Source: DAINRZ01 sp964634885 (lineage in GTDB: Bacteria; Bacteroidota; Ignavibacteria; Kapaibacteriales; UBA2268). Taken from it: DNA of 47,413 nucleotides. The stretch lies in contig CAZWLN010000033.1 in assembly GCA_964634885.1 (NCBI GenBank), positions 1 to 47,413 on the forward strand, given 5' to 3'. Positions 33,973 to 39,839 of this stretch are shown here, piece by piece (within the stretch, counting starts at the first letter, position 1; the number at the start of each line of letters is the position of its first letter). The position numbers were made by a program, and so were the translations under genes. The notes beneath the pieces are model-generated. The model was not told where the DNA came from. It searched no databases and worked only from the letters and a program-made list of their open reading frames with translations.

Positions 33973-34716
33973 TCACCCCATCCGGAAAACGCCTTCAAGG
34001 TGCTCATCCAACCCATATTCATTGATTTTTCGGATGAACCACTCTCCGGGCGGGTAACGTTTTATCGGGTTGCCGGCAGTACCGCTGTATTCGTAATCGA
34101 TTGCCCGTCCGCAGTAATCTGCTTCTGCGACGACCAGAAGATCGGCAAGGGTAGCGGGCTTAAGCCTCTCAAAGCACCGGGCAAAAGCTTTGCGGCTCAC
34201 ATGTTCCTTCCGGTTTACAACCGAACGGTAAAAGCTGAACGGAACATGATGATTTTCGACAAGGCGGACAATCACTTCGACGGTGGCGCTGTCTAAAGGC
34301 AGGCGCCCAAGGAAGCTGCCTGCCGGTGCAGCTCCGGCTTTCTCATGGCCGTATGAAATTATCCTTCCGAAAAACTTCGTCGTTTTGACTGCTTTGCCGA
34401 AGTCATGGCACAAAGCAGCAAGCAGGATGGTCTGTTTCCGCCGTCCTTCGATTCCATACCTTTTGATCAGTCCCGCCGCTTCTTCCGTAACAAGCAGGGT
34501 ATGAGTCCATACGTCGCCTTCGGGGTGGAAGTCCGGATTCTGTGGCACACCGACAACAGCCTCCAGTTCAGGCAGATGAACGAGCAGGCCGCCGGCTTTT
34601 AACGACAAAAGGTATGCAGATGGCTTGTCCGCATCCAACAGGCCCCGGAGGAAACCATCGTAAAATTCCTGCCCTGCCGGAACAAAAGTGGAAACCAATG
34701 ATTTATTTCTAAACAT
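33973..34716 (-). CDS. HD-domain protein related to the HD region of CCA-adding enzymes
   Basis: 247 residues. The order is LLVHLPELEAVVGVPQNPDFHPEGDVWTHT, then LLAALCHDFGKA, then VENHHVPF, then ADYCGR. This is the HD metal-dependent phosphohydrolase pattern, and the PEGDVWTHT step is characteristic of the HD domain of multidomain CCA tRNA nucleotidyltransferases. The nucleotidyltransferase head is missing. Family members with this layout act as 2',3'-cyclic phosphodiesterases or phosphatases. No signal peptide, so cytoplasmic. Single gene upstream of the Dabb array on the same strand, 129 bp away. Confidence 0.75.
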   Translation of the reverse strand: MFRNKSLVSTFVPAGQEFYDGFLRGLLDADKPSAYLLSLKAGGLLVHLPELEAVVGVPQNPDFHPEGDVWTHTLLVTEEAAGLIKRYGIEGRRKQTILLAALCHDFGKAVKTTKFFGRIISYGHEKAGAAPAGSFLGRLPLDSATVEVIVRLVENHHVPFSFYRSVVNRKEHVSRKAFARCFERLKPATLADLLVVAEADYCGRAIDYEYSGTAGNPIKRYPPGEWFIRKINEYGLDEHLEGVFRMG

Positions 34717-34967
34717 ATATAAATATTATCCATACCATTAAACGTTACTTCATTTGCTAAAATTACTAAAATATTTTTGGTTCTTCGCTATATGTAGTGG
34801 GTAAGTAGTGATTGAAATATAAATACTCATACATTGAAGCCACCCCATCCCAGCCTTCCCCAAGGGGAATTATTCCCAAGGGGAAGGAGGTAGAAGCAGC
34901 GTGGCTCTTCAAGTCCTCCCCTTGGGGAGGATTTAGGTGGGGTGGGCCTGCTTCTCTTGACTTTATA

Positions 34968-35033
34968 AACTTGATGAACTTTACAAACTTGATGAACTTG
35001 ATAAACTTTATAAACTTTAAAAACTTGACGAAC
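34968..35033. repeat. 9-bp-period minisatellite
   Basis: Seven consecutive 9-mers of the form AACTTNANN (AACTTGATG, AACTTTACA, AACTTGATG, AACTTGATA, AACTTTATA, AACTTTAAA, AACTTGACG). The same array is repeated at 35166-35231. Shorter arrays occur at 3182-3212 and 9240-9271. Confidence 0.9.
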
Positions 35034-35399
35034 TAATGACCCCATCCCAGCTTTCCCCAAGGGGAATTATTCCCAAGAGGGAAGGGGCAAGAAGCAGCGT
35101 GGCTCTTCAAGTCCTCCCCTTGGGGAGGATTTAGGTGGGGTGGGCCTGCTTCTCTTGACTTTATAAACTTGATGAACTTTACAAACTTGATGAACTTGAT
35201 AAACTTTATAAACTTTAAAAACTTGACGAACTAATGACCCCATCCCAGCTTTCCCCAAGGGGAATTATTCCCAAGAGGGAAGGGGCAAGAAGCAGCGTGG
35301 CTCTTCAAGTCCTCCCCTTGGGGAGGATTTAGGTGGGGTCGAAAAACACCGTGTGCCATATTTCATCATCCAAATCAGTGGAAAGCCGCATCAGTGAGT

Positions 35400-35415
35400 A
35401 CGCAAGGCCTTGCGT
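35400..35415. repeat. 16-bp palindrome, second copy
   Basis: ACGCAAGGCCTTGCGT, perfect palindrome, identical to the centre of the 22-bp palindrome at 9415-9436 and likewise preceded by GGAAAGCCGCA. Confidence 0.9.
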
Positions 35416-35571
35416 CGCAACAAATCAATTCAATGATTAAGACCCTTTTCCTCAGTAATTACTAATATAATTCTACCCATAAAGATAAATGAGGAACTCA
35501 AAATTTTTTGCAACTTTTACATTATTGATGTGTTTATTCTTATGAAAATTGTTCAAACAAATGGTGATGGA

Positions 35572-36087
35572 ATGAAAAGTATTAGAATCTTTACGTTAAT
35601 GGTATTAACTATTATGATTGCTTCATTCGCGGGATGCATTAAAAACAGCCCTGTTTCATCGGACGGCAGGAAGTTGGAAACCGTTGACAACGTCGTCTTA
35701 GGCAGCTATTATGGTATGTGCCGGGGCGAAAACTGCATTGCAATGTTTAAACTCGAAAACGATATTCTGTACGAAGACAGCCTGGACATCTATCCTGAGT
35801 TTGTGAATATGCCCTACGCCGGGAACTATCATCAAATTGACCAAAGCTTAGTGGCTGAGATGAAGCAATTGATCAACTCAATGCCACGGGCGATGCAGGA
35901 AAGCGCTTCAGGCACAATCGGCGGGCCGGACTACCGTGACCAGGGAGGCATCCTCCTTCAGCTTTATATCGGCGGGCATTATAAGTACTGGCTGATTGAT
36001 ACCAATCCGGGCAATGTTCCGGACTACCTCAGGGACTACATTGTGCAATTGTCTGAGTTAATCACCAGATTAAGAGCCGCTTCCTGA
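35572..36087 (+). CDS. Lipoprotein, paralog 1
   Basis: 171 residues from ATG 35572; the upstream start at 35530 adds a non-signal extension. The signal peptide ends in a lipobox (ASFAGC), so the mature N-terminal Cys is probably lipidated. The mature part has GSYYGMCRGENCIAMFKLEN and LYEDSLDIYPEF, shared with the next gene, and two conserved Cys spaced five apart. IGGPDYRDQGGILLQL and YKYWLID follow. No family recognised. The gene pair is separated by 62 bp. Confidence 0.75.
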   Translation: MKSIRIFTLMVLTIMIASFAGCIKNSPVSSDGRKLETVDNVVLGSYYGMCRGENCIAMFKLENDILYEDSLDIYPEFVNMPYAGNYHQIDQSLVAEMKQLINSMPRAMQESASGTIGGPDYRDQGGILLQLYIGGHYKYWLIDTNPGNVPDYLRDYIVQLSELITRLRAAS

Positions 36088-36149
36088 ACTGATTACCAAT
36101 ATCTGTGCCGGGAGTTCTAAAGTATATGTTACAGAAAGAAAAAACCATT

Positions 36150-36647
36150 ATGAAAAAGTTAATTACACCGGCTGCAATTGTAGTCTTTCTGTTAACCGTT
36201 TCACTTAGCGGTTGCCGGGATGATGGCCCGGTGAGTCCCGGAGATGAATACATTGTCTTCGGCAGCTACTACGGCGAGTGCTTCGGCGAGGCCTGTGTGG
36301 AAATATTCAAATTAGAGGACGGCGTCCTTTACGAAGACAGCCTCGACCGCTATCCTTCCATGAACATCATGCCCTATGAAGGCAAGTTTTACAGGACTAA
36401 GGGCGATCACATCGCAGACATCAGGGCGCTGCTCGATTCAATCCCTCAGGCGGTATTGGAAAGCCCTTCAGCGTTAATCGGCGAACCTGACGCCCATGAC
36501 CAGGGTGGGTTGCTACTCCAGGTCAGGGTTAACGGACAATTGAAATACTGGCTGATCGACCCCGACACTCTCGAAGCGCCTGTGTACATGCGGACATTAG
36601 TGAAGCAGCTTGACGATCTGGACTACAAAATCCGCCACAGCAAATGA
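36150..36647 (+). CDS. Lipoprotein, paralog 2
   Basis: 165 residues from ATG 36150, which gives a clean lipoprotein signal peptide (PAAIVVFLLTVSLSGC). Shared with the previous gene: FGSYYGECFGEACVEIFKLE, LYEDSLDRYPS, DQGGLLLQV and LKYWLID. The duplicated pair is codirectional. Likely periplasmic or outer-membrane, function unknown. Confidence 0.75.
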   Translation: MKKLITPAAIVVFLLTVSLSGCRDDGPVSPGDEYIVFGSYYGECFGEACVEIFKLEDGVLYEDSLDRYPSMNIMPYEGKFYRTKGDHIADIRALLDSIPQAVLESPSALIGEPDAHDQGGLLLQVRVNGQLKYWLIDPDTLEAPVYMRTLVKQLDDLDYKIRHSK

Positions 36648-36875
36648 TTGCGGGGCTTTTACGGCGCGTCCTGCTTTATTCTCATGGAGTTATGCGAGTC
36701 TCCTGTCTTGGGAAAGCAGAGAAGAATGAAATTGCTGCAAAGAAAATAATGGCCAAAACATTTTTTTTACATTTGGAAACGCTTTATTTTATTCCACTTC
36801 CGGGAATCGGCGCAATTATGAATAAAAAATCATTTGACAGTTTGGCAGAAGTTCCGTAATTTTGAATTCCCTAAT

Positions 36876-36949
<74 letters not shown>

Positions 36950-36987
36950 CGGCAGCCTTGAAAAAGGCGTTTGAAATAGGAAAATAT

Positions 36988-37060
36988 TGTCCCGTGGTGT
37001 AACTGGCAACACGTCTGACTCTGGATCAGAAGAGTTCAGGTTCGACCCCTGACGGGACAG
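36988..37060 (+). tRNA. tRNA-Gln (CTG)
   Basis: 73 nt. Acceptor TGTCCCG/CGGGACA with the U1:A72 pair typical of glutamine tRNA, 3-bp D stem, anticodon stem TCTGA/TCAGA with loop CTCTGGA (anticodon CTG), T arm TCAGG-TTCGACC-CCTGA, discriminator G. The integrase gene begins 77 bp further on, so this tRNA is the probable integration site. Confidence 0.95.
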
Positions 37061-37074
37061 CACCTAACAAAATA

Positions 37075-37107
37075 AGGCACTTACAGAAATTTGTAAGCGC
37101 CTTTTTT
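37075..37107. terminator. Terminator between tRNA-Gln and the integrase
   Basis: AGGC-A-CTTACA / TGTAAG-C-GCCT hairpin followed by TTTTT on the plus side; it may also serve the convergent integrase gene. Confidence 0.85.
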
Positions 37108-37136
37108 GTTTTTATGGCTACGGATTGGATACGATT

Positions 37137-38090
37137 TTATAAAAGTTGCAAATAGTTTTGGGTTGTAGATAAGTTTGAATGACCCAAAAGACTCATTATC
37201 TCAAAGATAGGCTTACCTGATTTTGAAAGCATACTTGCATAACGATGTCTTAAATTATGCCAAGACCACCTGCGGAAACCTAACTTAACGACTTTTTCAT
37301 CTAAAAAGTCAGGAGTATTAGACCACCGGCAGAAAACAAAATTTGATTTTGCTTTACTGTTCACATTTTTTATACAGTCTGGCTTAGGGACTTTTCTTGG
37401 AATTAAATTTGAATTCCTTGATTTGTGAGTATAAAGAACAATATAATCATCAAAAATATCTGGATAAGTAAACCTTAATGCTTCCCCTATTCTCGCGCCG
37501 GTATCTCTGACAAATTCAACCAGCATTTTTTGACCGACATCACATATTTCAAGTAGTGAATTAATCTCATCGTCCGGCGGTATATACTTAATACGCTTTT
37601 CGATTGAAAACAATTTCATTTTGATAAACGGATTTTTAATGTCAAGCTCGTGCTGATCAATAACATAATTATATAATGCCTTATAACACCTTATAGCCGC
37701 ATTGACTGAAAAATTCTTTTTCCCTTTGACATAAAATTCATCGGCTAAAGACATTATAAAATCTGATATGTCTTTTTTACTAATGCCCGACAAATTCTTA
37801 TTATCAAATCTACCTAAAAACTTATCCAAATATCTCTTGCTGTCAATATAGTATTTAGTAGAGGACTTCACTTTCAAATATGAAATCCTTTCTTGCACAG
37901 CAAGCTTGACCAATATATCATTGCTTGTTGTTGGTTTTAACTCTGTTACCAATTTATACTCAATAGCTTCGGCTTTCTTTGCTTCCTGCTTAGTGAGATA
38001 ACAGGCTTTTGAAAAGTGGGTCTTACCCTGATAATCAAATTTAAAATACCACCTGATACCCTTTGCAAGTTTTCTGCTGTATTGTGCCAT
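37137..38090 (-). CDS. Tyrosine recombinase / integrase
   Basis: 317 residues. N-terminal arm-binding-like part (1-50), core-binding helical domain (about 60-150), catalytic domain (about 165-317). Catalytic residues visible: Arg200 (DTGARIGEAL), probable Lys223, His278 and Arg281 (HNLRHRYAS), His304 (LLGHSN) and Tyr313 near the very C-terminus (TTQNYLQLL). The nucleophile lies four residues from the end. It lies next to tRNA-Gln, the usual att site, with its 3' end facing the tRNA. GGAGG precedes ATG 38090 and a TATAAT lies upstream. I could not find a second copy of the tRNA 3' end to mark the far attachment site. Confidence 0.93.
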   Translation of the reverse strand: MAQYSRKLAKGIRWYFKFDYQGKTHFSKACYLTKQEAKKAEAIEYKLVTELKPTTSNDILVKLAVQERISYLKVKSSTKYYIDSKRYLDKFLGRFDNKNLSGISKKDISDFIMSLADEFYVKGKKNFSVNAAIRCYKALYNYVIDQHELDIKNPFIKMKLFSIEKRIKYIPPDDEINSLLEICDVGQKMLVEFVRDTGARIGEALRFTYPDIFDDYIVLYTHKSRNSNLIPRKVPKPDCIKNVNSKAKSNFVFCRWSNTPDFLDEKVVKLGFRRWSWHNLRHRYASMLSKSGKPIFEIMSLLGHSNLSTTQNYLQLL

Positions 38091-38099
38091 TGTAGCCTC

Positions 38100-38142
38100 C
38101 GAATTATTTTGAAAAGAACATTTTTTTGTTTATATTATAGCA
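38100..38142. promoter_or_regulatory. Divergent promoter region of integrase and HTH gene
   Basis: Plus strand: TTGAAA, an 18-bp spacer and TATTAT. Minus strand: CTATAAT at about 38135-38141, upstream of the integrase. The two overlap, so they may compete. Confidence 0.45.
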
Positions 38143-38249
38143 CGAATGGAAGGCGGAGCGAAAGCTCAAATGTCAAAAGAGAGGAGGATTGGTTCTTAGA
38201 TTTTTTAAAAATAGGATTTAAGGTGCGGGCAAATCCAGTAGGAGTTTTT

Positions 38250-38441
38250 ATGTCCGAGTTACCTAAAATCCGCTTCATTGACGCTAAAAGGGTTTCTTCC
38301 GTCCTGGGAGTTTCTGAAAAATGGGTGTATAAGCACCAAAAGAGAATCCCTGGTTACTTAAAACTTGAAGGAAAAATCCTTTTTAATGAAGAAGTTTTCT
38401 TCAAAGAACTGGCTAAACTTTCCGGACAACGCCTTTATTAA
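38250..38441 (+). CDS. Small helix-turn-helix protein, excisionase-like
   Basis: 63 residues from ATG 38250 behind AGGAG. RFIDAKRVSSVLGVSEKWVYKHQKRIPG is a MerR/excisionase-type helix-turn-helix: a first helix, turn and recognition helix, followed by a two-strand wing (YLKLEGKILF). Diverges from the integrase, as an excisionase or element regulator would. Upstream codons to 38016 in the same frame lack a good start. A GC-rich terminator follows at 38446. Confidence 0.75.
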   Translation: MSELPKIRFIDAKRVSSVLGVSEKWVYKHQKRIPGYLKLEGKILFNEEVFFKELAKLSGQRLY

Positions 38442-38445
38442 AAAA

Positions 38446-38470
38446 GCCGCCCCAGTGGGGCGGCCTTTCT
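38446..38470. terminator. Rho-independent terminator
   Basis: GCCGCCCC-AGT-GGGGCGGC hairpin flanked by A-run and T-rich sequence, between two convergent genes. Confidence 0.9.
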
Positions 38471-38471
38471 T

Positions 38472-38669
38472 CTACCAACAACTTCTATTAGCCTTTTCCA
38501 TATCTTTTTTCTGTTTGATCTGTCTGTCCAGCTCCTTCATATAATCGGCTGTTGTTTGTCCACCATAATTTTTTGAATTATGATTACTGTTGTTGGAATG
38601 TTTTGAGCTGCTCTTCTTAGAACTTGCTGAATTCAAGAGCGCTCCGGCGACTATAGCTTCAAATAACAT
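38472..38669 (-). CDS. Small hypothetical protein of the mobile element
   Basis: 65 residues. The start MLFEAIVAGALLNSAS is weakly hydrophobic. A Ser/Asn/Lys/His-rich low-complexity middle (SKHSNNSNHNSKNYGG) is followed by a charged helix (YMKELDRQIKQKKDMEK). AGGTGTT precedes the ATG. It resembles small phage virion or accessory proteins in composition, but no family can be named. Confidence 0.5.
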   Translation of the reverse strand: MLFEAIVAGALLNSASSKKSSSKHSNNSNHNSKNYGGQTTADYMKELDRQIKQKKDMEKANRSCW

Positions 38670-38726
38670 TGTAACACCTATAAATATTTTTATAAAAACA
38701 ATTACAGGTGCAATATAAATACTGTG

Positions 38727-39122
38727 CTATTCTACATTTTTCCTTTGTTTCAACTTCTTTACCTCATTTTCGTAATAGTCTATTAAGTCTAAATATTCCT
38801 TATCAGAATACTTTTTTATTGACTTTGACTTTCTAAACAATTCATTCACTGCTTTTTTCCCGATTTTATCTTCCAGGGCTTTCCCGTAAAGATAAAGATT
38901 GCCGTGCAAATATCTATTACAATACTGGCATTGTGAGTTGACATCGTTCTCGTCAAAATAAATAGCGTTACCTTTATTCTTTGGAACGAAATGTCCGGCG
39001 TCGCAGTCCTTGAAGTGTTTCACAGCTTCGCAGCTTATGCACCGGCAATAACCATTGACATCGCTATCACGAAGTCTAATGTATAAACTAAATATTTTCC
39101 ACAGCTTGGCTTTATACTTCAT
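38727..39122 (-). CDS. NinG/Rap-like recombination protein (phage type)
   Basis: 131 residues. KLWKIFSLYIRLRDSD, then YCRCISCEAVKHFKDCDAGHFVPK, then QCQYCNRYLHGN match the lambda NinG family: a CxxC pair, DAGHF, and a second CxxC pair that together form a zinc-binding HNH-like nuclease fold. NinG/Rap proteins act in phage recombination on branched DNA. The C-terminus is a basic helix (YENEVKKLKQRKNVE). The -10 box TATAAT at 39129-39134 (minus strand) lies only six bases before the ATG, so the mRNA may be leaderless. Confidence 0.85.
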   Translation of the reverse strand: MKYKAKLWKIFSLYIRLRDSDVNGYCRCISCEAVKHFKDCDAGHFVPKNKGNAIYFDENDVNSQCQYCNRYLHGNLYLYGKALEDKIGKKAVNELFRKSKSIKKYSDKEYLDLIDYYENEVKKLKQRKNVE

Positions 39123-39240
39123 GCTTACATTATAGCATAAATTTTTTTGGGTGTCTAAAGCTGTGGATAACTTCTATCATTATTGTCAAAGCATATAAAA
39201 CACCAATAGAATCACACTTCTTCCAATTATGGAATTTTGC

Positions 39241-39246
39241 TATAAT
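39241..39246 (+). promoter_or_regulatory. -10 element of the tRNA/ncRNA array
   Basis: GCTATAATGG with TATAAT at 39241-39246. The region 17 bp upstream (TTCTTC, 39218-39223) is a weak -35. Similar CTATAAT boxes precede the integrase and NinG genes. Confidence 0.5.
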
Positions 39247-39262
39247 GGTATTGGGAGGGTCA

Positions 39263-39292
39263 AAGGTCGAGCAATCTTCGGATTGCGGCTCT
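39263..39292 (+). other. UUCG-tetraloop hairpin in the leader of the tRNA array
   Basis: GCAATC-TTCG-GATTGC (39271-39286), six perfect pairs capped by the very stable UUCG tetraloop, between the -10 box and the first tRNA. No T run follows, so it is unlikely to be a terminator; perhaps a processing or stability signal. Confidence 0.6.
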
Positions 39293-39305
39293 CTCTAAAA
39301 ATGTG

Positions 39306-39378
39306 ATGGAGTTAGCTTAGCGGTAAAGCAAACGGCTTTCAAAGCTGGTGTTCATAGGTTCGAATCCTATACTCTGTC
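39306..39378 (+). tRNA. tRNA with UCA anticodon (UGA-reading, suppressor or Trp/Sec-like)
   Basis: Cloverleaf: acceptor ATGGAGT/ACTCTGT (seven pairs, two of them G:U, extendable by G39305:C39378), D stem GCTT/AAGC, anticodon stem CGGC/GCTG with loop TTTCAAA, 5-nt variable loop, T arm ATAGG-TTCGAAT-CCTAT. The 7-nt loop places TCA at 34-36, with U33 and A37. An alternative TTC (Glu) reading breaks the anticodon stem. It would read UGA. The short variable arm argues against selenocysteine; the wobble-rich acceptor and one extra base before the anticodon stem lower confidence. Confidence 0.65.
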
Positions 39379-39390
39379 CAAAACTGAATA

Positions 39391-39482
39391 GCCTTTGCGG
39401 AGAAATCAGGAATGAGGTTGATTGCTATGTCATAACTCGCAAAGGCGTGGCAATCAGCAATTAATCTCTTTCCTGTTTTTTT
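39391..39482 (+). ncRNA. Structured RNA A: H-type pseudoknot with terminator-like tail
   Basis: Three perfect or near-perfect complementary pairs. A: GCCTTTGCG (39391-39399) with CGCAAAGGC (39438-39446). B: TTGATTGC (39418-39425) with GCAATCAG (39450-39457). C: CAGGAA-T-GAG (39407-39416) with CTC-T-TTCCTG (39466-39475), followed by a run of seven T. B nests inside C as one long hairpin whose loop contains A', which pairs back to A upstream, giving a pseudoknot. It lies exactly between two tRNA genes. No known family recognised by eye. Confidence 0.6.
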
Positions 39483-39489
39483 ATTATCT

Positions 39490-39570
39490 GATAGGCATTC
39501 CCTAACGGTCAGGGGGTGGTCTCCAAAACCACTGATAAAATCAAAGTTGGTTCAATTCCAGCGCCTATCG
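39490..39570 (+). tRNA. tRNA with CCA anticodon and long variable arm (Trp-like)
   Basis: 81 nt. Acceptor GATAGGC/GCCTATC, D arm CCCT/AGGG, anticodon stem GTGGT/ACCAC with loop CTCCAAA (anticodon CCA, reads UGG), T arm GTTGG-TTCAATT-CCAGC, discriminator G. The variable region has 13 nt that form a TGAT/ATCA stem, a class II feature not expected in tRNA-Trp. G73 fits both Trp and Ser identity, so the amino acid is uncertain. Confidence 0.8.
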
Positions 39571-39573
39571 CAA

Positions 39574-39680
39574 AGGGTATAAGGTGAGCGGATGTGTTGC
39601 AAGGGTTACCACGAAAACCCGGTTTAGCTATCCCGCTTTATGACCTGAAGGCAACTATAGATAGGTCAGCCTTATACCCT
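39574..39680 (+). ncRNA. Structured RNA B: multi-stem junction with pseudoknot
   Basis: P1: AGGGTATAAGG (39574-39584) with CCTTATACCCT (39670-39680), 11 perfect pairs closing the domain. P2: AGCGGAT (39587-39593) with AT-C-CCGCT (39630-39637), one bulge. P3: GGGTT (39603-39607) with AACCC (39616-39620). P4: TGACCT (39641-39646) with AGGTCA (39663-39668). Pseudoknot: GTTGC (39596-39600) with GCAAC (39651-39655) in the P4 loop. It lies between the CCA-tRNA (3 bases away) and tRNA-Thr. No TTCRA T-loop, so it is not a tRNA. Family unknown to me. Confidence 0.65.
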
Positions 39681-39697
39681 GGAAATGGATTAAATTC

Positions 39698-39769
39698 GCT
39701 GATTTAGTTTAACTGGTAAAACAGCCGCCTTGTAAGCGGCAAATATGGGTTCAAGCCCTTTAATCAGCT
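39698..39769 (+). tRNA. tRNA-Thr (TGT)
   Basis: 72 nt. Acceptor GCTGATT/AATCAGC, D arm, anticodon stem GCCGC/GCGGC with loop CTTGTAA (anticodon TGT), T loop TTCAAGC with a weaker T stem, discriminator T. Confidence 0.9.
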
Positions 39770-39808
39770 CCAATCTTATGAAAATCAATTTTATAATGAA
39801 ATAGTCAT

Positions 39809-39838
39809 AACCACGATCATAAACCGGTCGTGGTTTTT
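39809..39838 (+). terminator. Rho-independent terminator of the tRNA array
   Basis: AACCACGA-N11-TCGTGGTT hairpin followed by TTT, 40 bp after tRNA-Thr. Confidence 0.85.
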
Positions 39839-39839
39839 A

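Larger units (their letters stand above)
34776..35440. repeat. Composite intergenic repeat, copy 3, with 198-bp tandem units
   Basis: The leader TTCTTCGC...TAGTGGGTAAG and the CCACCCCATCCCAGCC module repeat those at 9102-9203. A unit of about 197-198 bp (starting near 34851, 35048 and 35246) is present two full times plus a partial third, nearly identical between copies. The block ends with GGAAAGCCGCA and the palindrome at 35400-35415, as in copy 2. Confidence 0.85.
34717..35571. other. Gene-free region filled with composite repeats
   Basis: It consists mainly of the repeat block at 34776-35440. The last ~130 bp before the lipoprotein gene are AT-rich and presumably contain its promoter. 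Short frames in the repeats on either strand are not genes: their translations are simple 3-residue-type repeats. Confidence 0.6.

Noticed and set aside
34827..35258. Two near-identical minus-strand frames (74-77 and 63 residues) with KVYKVYQVHQV repeats
   Set aside because: They are translations of the 9-bp minisatellite and 198-bp repeat; the identity reflects DNA repetition, not a gene family.
34851..35340. CRISPR-like 198-bp periodicity
   Set aside because: The whole 198-bp unit is repeated, including what would be spacers.
36644..36859. 71-residue frame overlapping the lipoprotein stop
   Set aside because: ATGA overlap looks like coupling, but the sequence has no domain, changes composition midway and ends just before tRNA-Ala; I would not call it a gene.
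39306..39378. Reading the first array tRNA as tRNA-Glu (TTC)
   Set aside because: Would need an 8-shifted loop frame that breaks two or more anticodon-stem pairs; the symmetric 7-nt loop gives TCA.
39306..39378. Selenocysteine tRNA
   Set aside because: Although an eighth acceptor pair is possible, the variable arm is only 5 nt; bacterial tRNA-Sec has a long one. No selenoprotein genes are seen here.
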